Of a DNA stretch of 64,000 bases, positions 54,562 to 63,074 are shown piece after piece. This DNA comes from Agromyces mariniharenae. GTDB lineage: Bacteria > Actinomycetota > Actinomycetes > Actinomycetales > Microbacteriaceae. The notes below the pieces were generated by a model. That model made no database searches. It was not told the DNA's origin and saw only the letters and a program-made list of their open reading frames with translations. The stretch lies in the NCBI RefSeq assembly GCF_008122505.1, contig NZ_VSSB01000002.1, positions 62,001 through 126,000 of the forward strand, given 5' to 3'. The first letter of the stretch is position 1, and each line of letters starts with the position of its first letter. The position numbers were made by a program, and so were the translations under genes.

Positions 54562-55770
54562 CTACGCCGCCGCGAGCTCGGCCATGAGCGCCGGCGCGAG
54601 GTCGCCGCGGCCCACGACCTGCACCTCGTCGAGGCCCTGCCAAGCCGCCGCCTGCCACAGCACGGGCAGCAGCCGCGCCGCCGTCTCGTCGGGGGCGCCG
54701 TGCTCGATCCAGGCGGACTGCACGCGCAGCACCTTGGCCTTGCGGTCGCTCTTGAGGTCGACCCGGCCGACCACGTCGTCGTCGATGAGCACCGGCAGCG
54801 AGTAGTAGCCGAACTTGCGCTCGGGCTCGGGCGTGTAGATCTCGATGCGGTAGTGGAAGTCGAAGAGCCGCTCGGTGCGCGGCCGGAACCACACGACCGG
54901 GTCGAACGGCGAGAGCACGGCGGCCGTCTCGAGCCGGCGCGGCCGGCGGGCGTCGCGATGCACCCACGCGGGCGTGGCGCGGCTGCCCGTGGTCCACCCG
55001 GGGACCTCGACGGGCAGCAGTTCGCCGGCCTCCACGAGCTCGCCCACGGCGACGCGCACGGGTGCGCGCAGCATTCGCCAGTAGTCGGCGAGGTCGGCCT
55101 CGGTCGCGATGCCGAGTGCGATCGACGCGCGGCGCACGAGCTCGCGCACGGCGTCGACCTCGGACGGCGCCGACTCGAGCAGCTCAGGGGCGAGCGCCTG
55201 CTCGGGGAGCGCGTACACGCGCTCGAACCGCACGCGCTCGACGCACACCACCTCGCCGACGCGGAACATCCACTCGAGCGTGCGCTTGACGTCGGACCAG
55301 CCCCACCACGGGCCGCGCCGCTCGTTGGCGTCGTGCTCGATCTCGCTCGCCCGCATCGGGCCGTTGGCCGCGAGCTCGCCGCGGAGCCAGTCGGCGAGCG
55401 TGCGATTCTCGACGAGCCATCCGTTCCACTCGCTGCCCTTCTGCCGGTACTCCTCGCGGCGGAACTCGAACAGCGGCCACAGCTCGCGCGGGATGAAGGC
55501 GGCCTGGTGGGCCCAGGCCTCGACCATGCGCCCGCGTCGGCCCGTGGTGAGCCGGTCGAGCAGGCCGCGGTCATAGGCGCCGAGGCGGCTGAACGCCGGC
55601 AGGTAGTGGCTGCGCTCGAACACGTTGACCGAGTCGATCTGCAGCACGCCGAGCCGGTCGACGAGCCCGGCGACCTGGCGCAGGCCCGGCTCGGCCGCGG
55701 CCGGGCGCCCGAAGCCCTGGGCGGCCAGGGCGATGCGCCGCGCGAGGGCGGGACTGACGGTGTCGACCAT
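54562..55770 (-). CDS. YcaQ/AZL-like winged-helix DNA glycosylase
   Basis: 402 residues, HTH_42 family, tandem winged helices plus a beta-barrel. The active-site Q-x-D motif is in LGVLQIDSVNVFERSHYLPA, and the DNA-binding strand has VVWFRPRTERLFDFHYRIEI, followed by YYSLPVLIDDDVVGRVDLKS. YcaQ relatives unhook interstrand crosslinks and alkylated purines; in Streptomyces a paralogue guards against azinomycin. Role here is probably general repair. Stands alone, divergent from the AI-2E family gene. Confidence 0.88.
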   Translation of the reverse strand: MVDTVSPALARRIALAAQGFGRPAAAEPGLRQVAGLVDRLGVLQIDSVNVFERSHYLPAFSRLGAYDRGLLDRLTTGRRGRMVEAWAHQAAFIPRELWPLFEFRREEYRQKGSEWNGWLVENRTLADWLRGELAANGPMRASEIEHDANERRGPWWGWSDVKRTLEWMFRVGEVVCVERVRFERVYALPEQALAPELLESAPSEVDAVRELVRRASIALGIATEADLADYWRMLRAPVRVAVGELVEAGELLPVEVPGWTTGSRATPAWVHRDARRPRRLETAAVLSPFDPVVWFRPRTERLFDFHYRIEIYTPEPERKFGYYSLPVLIDDDVVGRVDLKSDRKAKVLRVQSAWIEHGAPDETAARLLPVLWQAAAWQGLDEVQVVGRGDLAPALMAELAAA

Positions 55771-55850
55771 GATCCTCCGACCCTATCGGGGGCCACCGAC
55801 AGCGACCGGCGCATGCCCTGCCCGGAATGCGGCCCGCCTAGACTGGAGCG

Positions 55851-57074
55851 ATGACGGGGTCGAGCGACCAGGGGCGGGGCAGGTTCGTCAAGCGGCGGCG
55901 GGCCGCCGAGCGCGAGTCGTCGCCGATCACGCCGCGTCGCGACGCCACCGAGTCGATCCCGTTCGGGATGCGCATCGCCGCCGCCTGGTCGTGGCGGCTG
56001 CTGCTCGTCGGCGGCGTCCTCGCGGTCGTCATCTTCCTCATCATCCAGCTGCGCCTGATCGTCATCCCGCTGCTCGTCGCGGTCCTGCTCGGTGCCCTGC
56101 TGGTGCCGTTCTCCCAGTTCCTCCAGCGCCACCGCTGGCCGAAGTGGCTCGCGGTCACCGTCGCGATGCTCTCCACGCTGATCGTCGTGGGCGGCCTGCT
56201 CGCCGTCGGCATCTCGTTCATCGCCCGCGACCGCGACGAGCTCGTCGCCCAGAGCATCGTCGCGTGGGACGAGTTCCGAGCGTGGCTCCTCGAGGGCCCG
56301 TTCCACATCACCGAGCAACAGCTCAACGACTGGGCGGGTCAGATCTTCGCGTCGATCCAGGAGGACAGCAGCGTCCTCGTGAGCGGCGCGCTCTCGCTCG
56401 GCTCGACGCTCGGGCACTTCCTCGCGGGCATGCTGCTCGCGCTGTTCGCGACCCTCTTCATCCTGATCGACGGCCACCACATCTGGCGCTGGATCGTCGG
56501 CGTCTTCCCGAAGCGCGCGCGGGCCGCCGTCGACGGCGCCGGCCAGGCCGGGTGGGCGACGCTGCAGAACTTCGTGAAGGTGCAGATCCTCGTCGCCACG
56601 ATCGACGCCATCGGCATCGGCCTCGGCGCCTTCCTGCTCGGCGTGCCGCTCGCCGTGCCGATCGCGATCCTCGTCTTCCTCGGCTCGTTCATCCCGATCG
56701 TCGGTGCGGTGGTCACCGGAGCGCTCGCGGTGTTCGTCGCGCTCATCTACAACGGCTGGGTCATCGCGCTCATCATGCTCGGCGTCGTGCTGCTCGTGCA
56801 GCAGGTCGAGGGGCACATCCTGCAGCCGCTCATCATGGGCACGGCGGTGAAGGTGCATCCGCTCGGCGTCGTCATCGCGGTGGCCACCGGATCGCTGCTC
56901 GCCGGCATCCCCGGCGCCCTGTTCGCCGTGCCCGTCGCGGCCGTGGTCAACGTCATGATCATCTACATCGCCGCCGGCACCTGGAAGGGCGAACCCGGCC
57001 CGCCGGCGACCGAGGCGCGTTCGCCGCTCTGGCGCACCGTGCCGCAGCGACCCGGCTACCAGCGAGGAGAATGA
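55851..57074 (+). CDS. AI-2E family (TqsA/PerM-like) membrane transporter
   Basis: 407 residues, about eight membrane helices in the family pattern: a first hairpin (WSWRLLLVGGVLAVVIFLII), a long soluble helix section (about 115-190), then AIGIGLGAFLLGVPLAVPIA, LGSFIPIVGAVVTGALAVFV and VEGHILQPLIMGTAVKVHPL. The GSFIPxxG and QP-x-x-MG motifs are diagnostic. Members move small signals, sodium or organic ions; substrate here unknown. The basic N-terminus (GRFVKRRRAAERE) is cytoplasmic. Five bases separate it from the next gene. Confidence 0.92.
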   Translation: MTGSSDQGRGRFVKRRRAAERESSPITPRRDATESIPFGMRIAAAWSWRLLLVGGVLAVVIFLIIQLRLIVIPLLVAVLLGALLVPFSQFLQRHRWPKWLAVTVAMLSTLIVVGGLLAVGISFIARDRDELVAQSIVAWDEFRAWLLEGPFHITEQQLNDWAGQIFASIQEDSSVLVSGALSLGSTLGHFLAGMLLALFATLFILIDGHHIWRWIVGVFPKRARAAVDGAGQAGWATLQNFVKVQILVATIDAIGIGLGAFLLGVPLAVPIAILVFLGSFIPIVGAVVTGALAVFVALIYNGWVIALIMLGVVLLVQQVEGHILQPLIMGTAVKVHPLGVVIAVATGSLLAGIPGALFAVPVAAVVNVMIIYIAAGTWKGEPGPPATEARSPLWRTVPQRPGYQRGE

Positions 57075-57078
57075 ACGA

Positions 57079-58317
57079 GTGATCACGACCATCCCGGGTC
57101 CGGGTCTCGCCGAGTTCGAACGTGCGCGCGAGGTCGTGTCGCGCGTCGCCCGGCGCACGCCCATGGAGTCATCGCAGTTCCTCGCCGAGCGGCTCGGCGT
57201 GCCCGTGCACCTCAAGTGCGAGAATCTGCAGCGCACGGGCTCCTACAAGCTCCGCGGCGCCTCCAATCGCATCGCGGCGCTGAGCGACGCCGAGCGCGAG
57301 CGTGGCGTCGTGGCGGCGTCGGCCGGCAACCACGCCCAGGGCGTCGCGTACGCCGCCCGCGAGCTCGGCATCCGCGCGACGATCTTCATGCCCGTCGGCG
57401 TCGCGCTGCCGAAGCTCGACGCGACCCGTGCCTACGGCGCCGACGTCATGCTCGTCGGCGACTCCATCGGCGAGACCATCGAGGCCGCCGAGGCGTTCGC
57501 CGCGGAGTCGGGCGCCGTCATGATCCCGCCGTTCGACCACCCCGACGTCATCGCGGGCCAGGGCACGCTCGGCCTCGAGATCCTCGAGCAGGCGCCCGCC
57601 GCCACGACCATCGTCGTGCCCATCGGCGGCGGCGGCCTCGCGGCCGGCATCGCGAGCGCGGCGAAGCAGCAGGCCGCGAAGGAGGGCCGTCCACTGCGCA
57701 TCGTCGGCGTGCAGGCCGAGAATGCGGCGCCCTACATCGCCTCGCTCGCGGCGGGGGAGCCGCGCCAGGTGCCGGTCGTGCCGACCATCGCCGACGGCAT
57801 CGCCGTCTACCGCCCGGGCGAGCTGAACTTCGCGATCATCCGCGACACGATCGACGAGGTCGTGACCGTCACGGAAGACGACATCGCCCGCGCCCTGCTC
57901 GTGCTGCTCGAGCGCGCGAAGCTCGTGGTCGAGCCGGCGGGCGCGGTCGCCGTGGCGGCGATGATGACGGGCGCGGTGCAGCCCGACGGACCCGTGGTCG
58001 CGGTGCTCTCGGGCGGCAACATCGACCCGCTGCTCATGCAGCGCGTGGTCGCGCACGGGCTCGCGGCATCCGACCGGTACCTCACCATCAGCGTCGGGCT
58101 GCCCGACCGCCCCGGCCAACTCGCCCGCGTCGCCGCGCTCCTCGCCGAGGCGAACGCCAACGTCGTCGAGGTGCTGCACACGCGACACGGCTCGGGCATG
58201 CAGATCACCGAGGTCGAGCTGCGCCTGTCGGTCGAGACCCGTGGTCCCGAGCACCGAGCCGCGGTCGTCGACGTGCTGCGCCGGGCCGGCTACGAGCCGC
58301 GCGTCGAGGTCGACTGA
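57079..58317 (+). CDS. ilvA: Threonine ammonia-lyase
   Basis: 412 residues. A PLP fold-type II enzyme turning threonine to 2-oxobutanoate, the first step to isoleucine, or catabolic. PLP lysine in GSYKLRGASNRIAALS; ASAGNHAQGVAYAAREL; the phosphate loop IGGGGLAAGIASA. A single ACT-like C-terminal domain (about 325-412; LTISVGLPDRPGQLARVAAL) suggests allosteric control. Length and single ACT domain resemble the TdcB-plus-ACT type common in Actinobacteria, shorter than E. coli IlvA. GTG start follows GCGAGGAGAATG. Possibly cotranscribed with the AI-2E gene. Confidence 0.93.
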   Translation: MITTIPGPGLAEFERAREVVSRVARRTPMESSQFLAERLGVPVHLKCENLQRTGSYKLRGASNRIAALSDAERERGVVAASAGNHAQGVAYAARELGIRATIFMPVGVALPKLDATRAYGADVMLVGDSIGETIEAAEAFAAESGAVMIPPFDHPDVIAGQGTLGLEILEQAPAATTIVVPIGGGGLAAGIASAAKQQAAKEGRPLRIVGVQAENAAPYIASLAAGEPRQVPVVPTIADGIAVYRPGELNFAIIRDTIDEVVTVTEDDIARALLVLLERAKLVVEPAGAVAVAAMMTGAVQPDGPVVAVLSGGNIDPLLMQRVVAHGLAASDRYLTISVGLPDRPGQLARVAALLAEANANVVEVLHTRHGSGMQITEVELRLSVETRGPEHRAAVVDVLRRAGYEPRVEVD

Positions 58318-58395
58318 GCACGGCGCGACAGCCGAACGACGGCGCACGGATGCCGCCGCGCCCCGCCGCGGCATCCGATCGCGCCCGGCCGACGA

Positions 58396-58428
58396 CGACG
58401 GCCCCCGCGCGCTGCGCAGGGGCCGTCG
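58396..58428. terminator. Bidirectional hairpin between ilvA and greA
   Basis: CGACGGCCCC / GGGGCCGTCG with a 13-nt loop, in the 132-bp convergent gap. A second hairpin of the GGATGCCG/CGGCATCC word lies at 58347-58377. Confidence 0.75.
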
Positions 58429-58449
58429 GACGTTCCGTGTGCGGGGAGC

Positions 58450-58941
58450 CTACTGGCCGCCCCAGGTCTCGACGCCGGTGACCTGCACCGAGATCTCGCG
58501 ACCGTTGGGAGCCGTGTAGCTCGTCGAGTCGCCGACCTTCAGGCCGAGGATCGCCGCGCCGAGCGGCGACGACTCGCTGAAGACGTCGAGCTCGGAGTCG
58601 CCGGCGATCTCGCGGCTGCCGATGAGGAACCGCTCCTCGTCGCCCGCGATGACGGCGGTGATGACGGTGCCGGGCTCGACGACGCCCGACGACTGGGGCG
58701 CCTCGCCGACCTGGGCGGTGCGGAGCAGCTGCGTCAGCTGGCGGATGCGGGCCTCCTGCTTGCCCTGCTCGTCCTTCGCGGCGTGGTACCCGCCGTTCTC
58801 CTTGAGGTCACCCTCCTCACGCGCGGCCTCGATGCGCTTGGCGATCTCCTCGCGGCCGTGCGTCGAGAGCTGCTCGAGCTCGCCGGCGAGTCGGTCGAAG
58901 GCCTCCTGCGTGAGCCAGGTGACGGTGGCGTCCTGCGCCAT
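58450..58941 (-). CDS. greA: Transcription elongation factor GreA
   Basis: 163 residues. An N-terminal coiled coil with the acidic tip (ERLAGELEQL region through RIEAAREEGDLKENGGYHAA) reaches into the RNA polymerase channel to rescue backtracked complexes. The C-terminal FKBP-like domain has VITAVIAGDEERFLIGSREI and SSPLGAAILGLKVGDSTSY. ATG 58941 gives the standard actinobacterial start (MAQDATVTWLTQEAFDRL). GGGAGAG lies upstream. A perfect 15-bp dyad overlaps its probable transcription start. Confidence 0.97.
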   Translation of the reverse strand: MAQDATVTWLTQEAFDRLAGELEQLSTHGREEIAKRIEAAREEGDLKENGGYHAAKDEQGKQEARIRQLTQLLRTAQVGEAPQSSGVVEPGTVITAVIAGDEERFLIGSREIAGDSELDVFSESSPLGAAILGLKVGDSTSYTAPNGREISVQVTGVETWGGQ

Positions 58942-58954
58942 GGTGCACTCTCCC

Positions 58955-58969
58955 GTGTATCGGATACAC
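58955..58969. promoter_or_regulatory. Dyad at the greA transcription start
   Basis: GTGTATCGGATACAC, perfect 7-bp arms around G, 14 bp before the greA ATG. On the minus strand a TATACA (58977-58972) lies just upstream as a likely -10, so the dyad covers the start point. Confidence 0.6.
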
Positions 58970-59017
58970 ACTGTATAGACGTGACGCCCCGACGTCTGCC
59001 GGGGCGAATGCCCCATA

Positions 59018-59428
59018 TTAGGTGAGCCAGCAGCTCGAAATCAAACCCGTGTTCGCCTCCCGGGCGACCCGCACGCGCTCGGTGAACGTGCGCAGGTGGC
59101 GGTCGGATGCCGGGATCTCGACGACCCGCCAGCCGACGACGGTGAAGTCCTCGTCGAGCGCCTGCACGACGCACGCCGTCGCGTTGCCCGGGGGCACCGA
59201 GAGGGTCCAGCTGACCTCGACGGCGCGCTCGTCGTTGAGCAGCCGGTGGCCCGTGTCGGTGGCCTGCACGGTCGGCTTCTGGCCGTCGAGCCCCGCCCAG
59301 ACCACCCATGCGACGAGGACCACCGCGAACGCGATCGCCGCGCCGATGATGAGCCACCGATCGCGGGTGCGGTTGCGCGGGTTGCGGCCGTAACGCGCGG
59401 CGAGCACATCGGTCTGCTGCTCGGCCAC
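59018..59428 (-). CDS. DUF4307 family membrane protein
   Basis: 136 residues. Short cytoplasmic start (TDVLAARYGRNPRNRTRDRW), one membrane helix (LIIGAAIAFAVVLVAWVVWA, about 26-46), then an outside beta domain with VEVSWTLSVPPGNATACVVQ and FTVVGWRVVEIPASDRHLRT, ending in a Cys (SSCWLT). The gene typically stands between greA and mca in Actinobacteria; here no mca follows. GTG start. Function unknown. Confidence 0.9.
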   Translation of the reverse strand: MAEQQTDVLAARYGRNPRNRTRDRWLIIGAAIAFAVVLVAWVVWAGLDGQKPTVQATDTGHRLLNDERAVEVSWTLSVPPGNATACVVQALDEDFTVVGWRVVEIPASDRHLRTFTERVRVAREANTGLISSCWLT

Positions 59429-59559
59429 CGCCCGGCTCCTTCCAACCTCGATCGTCTAGGCTTGGATCAAGCCTAACCCCGCCCCGCGAAGCCGAGATCC
59501 TCGGTGAAAGTGAGTCCGATGCTCGCCGTGCCCGCCTGTTCCATCGTCGGAGCACGCTC

Positions 59560-59907
59560 GTGATCGCTGCCGCCCTGCCCGCCCTCGCCCGCGCTGCGAC
59601 GGAGCAGCCCGACGAGGAGTTCGACCCGAACACCGTGACGCCCGGCGTCTGGGGCTTCGTGCTCACGTTCCTCATCATGGTGGTCGTCGTGCTGCTCGTG
59701 CTCGACATGGTGCGTCGCATCCGCCGCGTGAACTACCGGGCCGAGGTGCGCGAGCAGCTCGAAGCCGAGCGCCTCGAGCAGGAGCTCATCGACGGCGGGC
59801 TCGAGCGCGACCCGCTCGACGACGTCGACGGCACGGATGCCACGGGCCGCCGTCAGCGCGACGGGCGCCCCGCGGCATCCGACGACGACGAGCCGCCCGC
59901 CCGCTGA
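59560..59907 (+). CDS. Small bitopic membrane protein
   Basis: 115 residues. A possible cleaved or membrane-inserted N-terminus (IAAALPALARAATEQPDEE), one clear membrane helix (about 30-50, WGFVLTFLIMVVVVLLVLDM), then a basic stop (VRRIRRVNY) and a charged, acidic C-terminal tail (REQLEAERLEQELIDGGLER). Family unknown to me; similar proteins lie next to DUF4307 and hemolysin III genes in related genomes by my recollection. GTG start. Confidence 0.7.
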   Translation: MIAAALPALARAATEQPDEEFDPNTVTPGVWGFVLTFLIMVVVVLLVLDMVRRIRRVNYRAEVREQLEAERLEQELIDGGLERDPLDDVDGTDATGRRQRDGRPAASDDDEPPAR

Positions 59908-59950
59908 GGCACCGGCGGAACGCCGTGCCCGATCGGGCGGACCGGCCGGG

Positions 59951-60754
59951 TCAGGCCCCGTGGTAGGCGGGTGCGATGGCGATGAGCAGCGTCGCCGTCC
60001 AGTGGCACATGAACGCCAGCACCGTGCAGGTGTGGAAGATCTCGTGGAAGCCGAACGTGCCGGGCCAGGGGTTCGGCTTCTTCAGGCCGTAGACGACGGC
60101 GCCGATCGTGTAGAGCACGCCGCCGACGATGACGAGCACCATCATCGCGACGCTCGCGGCGAGCAGGTCGCCGAGGTACATGACCGCGGCCCACCCGAGC
60201 AGCAGGTAGATCGGCACGTAGAGCCAGCGCGGCGCGGTGATCCAGAACACCCGGAAGCCGATGCCGAGCAACGCTCCGCCCCACACGATTGCGAGCAGCA
60301 CGAAGCCCTTGTCGGGCGGCAGCGCGAGGAGCGCGAGCGGCGTGTACGTGCCCGCGATGAGCAGGAAGATGTTGGCGTGGTCGATGCGCTTCAGCACGAC
60401 CTTGGTGCGCGGCTTCCAGTTGAAGCGGTGGTAGAGCGCCGAGTTGCCGAACAGCAGCATCGACGTGAGCATGAACACCGCGCTCGCCCACTTCGCCCAC
60501 GGCCCCTCGGCGAGCACGATGAGCACGATGCCCGCCGCGATCGTGACCGGGAACGTGCCGGCGTGGATCCAGCCGCGCCATTTCGGCTTGACCTCCGCGG
60601 TGTACGTGATGGAGTCGTCGAGGAGCGGGATGTTGGGCAGGTCGGGCCCGTGCGCCTCGCGACTGATCGCGACATCCGCAGTGTCGTCGGGCGCGACCGG
60701 GCCGGTGAGGTCGTCCGCGAGGGTGCCGGCGTCGCGGTGGCGCTTGGGGGTCAT
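59951..60754 (-). CDS. trhA: Hemolysin III family (TrhA/PAQR-like) membrane protein
   Basis: 267 residues, seven membrane helices after a 55-residue polar start. The PAQR zinc/active-site residues are visible: Ser and His in LFGNSALYHRFNW, Asp in KRIDHANIFLLIAGTYTPLA, and the terminal FGFHEIFHTCTVLAFMCHW with His ligands. Family members affect membrane lipid balance and fluidity. ATG 60754 is taken, with GTG 60760 two codons earlier also possible. Convergent with the preceding small membrane gene. Confidence 0.9.
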   Translation of the reverse strand: MTPKRHRDAGTLADDLTGPVAPDDTADVAISREAHGPDLPNIPLLDDSITYTAEVKPKWRGWIHAGTFPVTIAAGIVLIVLAEGPWAKWASAVFMLTSMLLFGNSALYHRFNWKPRTKVVLKRIDHANIFLLIAGTYTPLALLALPPDKGFVLLAIVWGGALLGIGFRVFWITAPRWLYVPIYLLLGWAAVMYLGDLLAASVAMMVLVIVGGVLYTIGAVVYGLKKPNPWPGTFGFHEIFHTCTVLAFMCHWTATLLIAIAPAYHGA

Positions 60755-60828
60755 GGACACAGCGTAGGGCGTCCGCGATCACGATCCGCTGTGAGCCGTG
60801 AAGCCGCGTCCCGGGGTAGCGTAGTGCC

Positions 60829-61614
60829 GTGCAGACGAGCGATCAGCCCCTCGGTCGCGGCATCCTCTACCGCCTCTACCAGAACCGGCTCCGCCGCGGC
60901 CTCGACCCCACGGCCCTTCCCCAGCACGTCGCGATGATCATCGACGGCAATCGGCGCTGGGCGAAGCAGCTCGGCTACGACTCCGCGGCGCACGGGCATC
61001 GGGCGGGCGCCGCGAAGATGCGCGAGTTCCTCGAGTGGTGCGACGACCTCGGCATCACGGTCGTGACGCTCTACCTGCTCTCGAGCGACAACCTCGGCAA
61101 TCGGCCGAGCACCGAGCTCTCCGACCTGTTCGAGATCATCGCCGAGCTCGCCGAGGAGCTCTCGCACTACCGCGACTGGCGCGTGCAGCACGTCGGATCG
61201 GATGCCGGCCTGCCCGAACCGCTCGTCGCCGCCCTCGACGCGGCCGAGCGCCGCACCGCCGACAAGCGCGGCCTGCACGTGAACCTCGCCGTCGGGTACG
61301 GCGGACGCAAGGAGATCACCGACGCGATGCGGTCGATCGTGGCCTCCCATCACGCCGAGGGCCGGAGCCTCGAAGACCTGGCCGAGCGCCTCACGCCCGA
61401 CCTCATCGGGGAGCACCTGTATACCGGCGGACAGCCCGATCCCGACCTCGTCATCCGCACGTCGGGCGAGCAGCGGCTCAGCGACTTCATGCTGTGGCAG
61501 GCCGCGCACAGCGAGTTCTACTTCGTCGAGGCACTCGGGCCCGACCTGCGCCAGGTCGACTTCCTGCGTGCGCTGCGCGACTACGAGAAGCGCCACCGCA
61601 GGTTCGGCGGCTGA
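60829..61614 (+). CDS. uppS: Isoprenyl transferase (cis-prenyl diphosphate synthase)
   Basis: 261 residues. Builds the polyprenyl diphosphate carrier for cell-wall synthesis by cis-addition of isopentenyl units. Motifs: HVAMIIDGNRRWAKQLGYDS (catalytic Asp, Arg-Arg-Trp), TLYLLSSDNLGNRP, LVIRTSGEQRLSDFMLWQAA, HSEFYFVEALGPDLRQVDF. Length is normal. GTG start. Divergent from trhA and followed 58 bp later by the aminotransferase gene. Confidence 0.96.
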   Translation: MQTSDQPLGRGILYRLYQNRLRRGLDPTALPQHVAMIIDGNRRWAKQLGYDSAAHGHRAGAAKMREFLEWCDDLGITVVTLYLLSSDNLGNRPSTELSDLFEIIAELAEELSHYRDWRVQHVGSDAGLPEPLVAALDAAERRTADKRGLHVNLAVGYGGRKEITDAMRSIVASHHAEGRSLEDLAERLTPDLIGEHLYTGGQPDPDLVIRTSGEQRLSDFMLWQAAHSEFYFVEALGPDLRQVDFLRALRDYEKRHRRFGG

Positions 61615-61672
61615 GCCCGTTCTTCCCGAGCCCGCCGGTCTGCCATGATATGGCTCGGAGAAGGGGGCGTAC

Positions 61673-62791
61673 GTGACGATCGACGCTTACATCGCCGGGT
61701 TCACCGAGGAGCCCGGTTACCTCGACTACGGACGGTTCGGTCCGCTGTCGACCCCCGCTGCGGAGGAGGCGTTCGCGCTCACGCAGGTGCTCGAGCGCGC
61801 GCGCCACGGCAGCGTCGACGTGTTCGCCGAGCAGGGCGCGCGGCTGCGCGCCGCGGCATCCGCCCTCACCGGCTTCCCGGCCGACCGGGTCGTGTTCCAG
61901 CCCAACACCACGCAGGGCATCATGCACGCGATGTTCGGGCTCACCGGCAGCGTGCTCCTGTCGCCGGGGGAGTTCCCGAGCCTGCCGATCGCCGCCGTGC
62001 GCGCGCAGGAGGCGCTGCACTCCGTGCAACCCGTGTGGCTCGAGACCGACCACGGCAAGGTCACGCCCGGGCAGATCCGCGAGCAGCTCGAGACCAACGT
62101 CGCCGCCGTCGCGGTCAGCCTCGTCGACTCGCGCACGGGCTACCTCTGCGACATCGAGGGGATCCGCCAGGTCATCGGCGACAGGCTGCTCATCGTCGAC
62201 GCGATCCAGGGCTTCGGCGTCGTCGACGCGCCCTGGGCCGCGGCCGACATCGTGCTCACGGGCGGTCAGAAGTGGTGCCGCGCCGGCTGGGGCACGGGCA
62301 TCATGGCGCTGTCGGAGCGCGCGCTCGAGCGCCTCACGCCCGTGTTCTCGGGCTTCACGGGCACCGAGGAGGAGGAGCCCTGGGGGCACGTGCCGCCGCC
62401 CGCGCCCGACGCGCGCGCCTACCGCGTGTCGAACCCCGACCCCATCGCCGAGGCACGGTTCGCTGCCGCACTTGAGGACATCGCCGCCGCGGGCGTGCCC
62501 GCGATCAACGCGGCGATCACCGGCTGGGTGAGCCGCGTCATCGAGCTCGCCGACGAGTTCGCGATCGCCGTCGTGAGCTCGCGCGACGAGCAGGAGCGCG
62601 CGGGCATCGTGGTGCTCGAGCCGCCCGCCGGCCAGGTCACGTACCTCACGGCGTCGCTGCACAACCACGGCGTGACCGCCACGACCCGCAACGGGCAGGT
62701 GCGCCTCAGCATGCACGCGGCGATGACCGAGGAGACCCTCGACATGCTGCGTGCGGCATTCGTGTCGTACGGCACGGCCGCGTCGTACTGA
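61673..62791 (+). CDS. Class V aminotransferase-fold PLP enzyme
   Basis: 372 residues. Fold-type I: FQPNTTQGIMHAMFGL (phosphate loop), VSLVDSRTGYLCDIEGIR, LIVDAIQGFGVVDAPW (Asp to PLP N1), and the PLP lysine in LTGGQKWCRAGWGTGIMALS. Resembles cysteine-desulfurase-like and kynureninase-like members but has no clear specificity marker; no mobile Cys loop typical of IscS is seen. GTG start after GAGAAGGGGG. Possibly expressed with uppS; substrate unknown. Confidence 0.88.
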   Translation: MTIDAYIAGFTEEPGYLDYGRFGPLSTPAAEEAFALTQVLERARHGSVDVFAEQGARLRAAASALTGFPADRVVFQPNTTQGIMHAMFGLTGSVLLSPGEFPSLPIAAVRAQEALHSVQPVWLETDHGKVTPGQIREQLETNVAAVAVSLVDSRTGYLCDIEGIRQVIGDRLLIVDAIQGFGVVDAPWAAADIVLTGGQKWCRAGWGTGIMALSERALERLTPVFSGFTGTEEEEPWGHVPPPAPDARAYRVSNPDPIAEARFAAALEDIAAAGVPAINAAITGWVSRVIELADEFAIAVVSSRDEQERAGIVVLEPPAGQVTYLTASLHNHGVTATTRNGQVRLSMHAAMTEETLDMLRAAFVSYGTAASY

Positions 62792-62809
62792 GCGTCGCAC
62801 TCGGCCGAG

Positions 62810-62827
62810 CGGATGCCGCGGCATCCG
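62810..62827. repeat. Perfect 18-bp palindrome CGGATGCCGCGGCATCCG
   Basis: The two forms of the window-wide word meet head to head with no spacer, 19 bp after the aminotransferase stop. Could also act as a short terminator stem. Confidence 0.8.
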
Positions 62828-62906
62828 TCGCCCGTCGCCGCCGCGCCCGTGCCGGCGACGCCCGCGGCGGCGGCGTGCGGCATCGCTGACGGCGCCCCAC
62901 GCGTTT

Positions 62907-62923
62907 GTGAACACGGTGTGAAC
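62907..62923 (-). promoter_or_regulatory. PHO-box-like direct repeat upstream of phoH (inverted orientation)
   Basis: GTGAAC at 62907 and 62918, 11 bp apart; on the minus strand this is GTTCACACCGTGTTCAC, the same unit and spacing as the boxes at 22004 and 35155. It lies 152 bp before the phoH start codon. A perfect 14-bp palindrome (GTCGGTGCACCGAC, 62948-62961) lies between them. Confidence 0.5.
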
Positions 62924-63074
62924 GTTTCGCGTGTCGGAACCATCGGTGTCGGTGCACCGACGTACGCTCAACCCATCGGGCAACGTGCCTGATCGAGTCG
63001 GCTTCGTGAAGCGCTCGTGGAGGGATTCGCCGGCCGGCGCGAGAGCCGAGCGGAAGCTCGGGGCGGGAGCGGTT

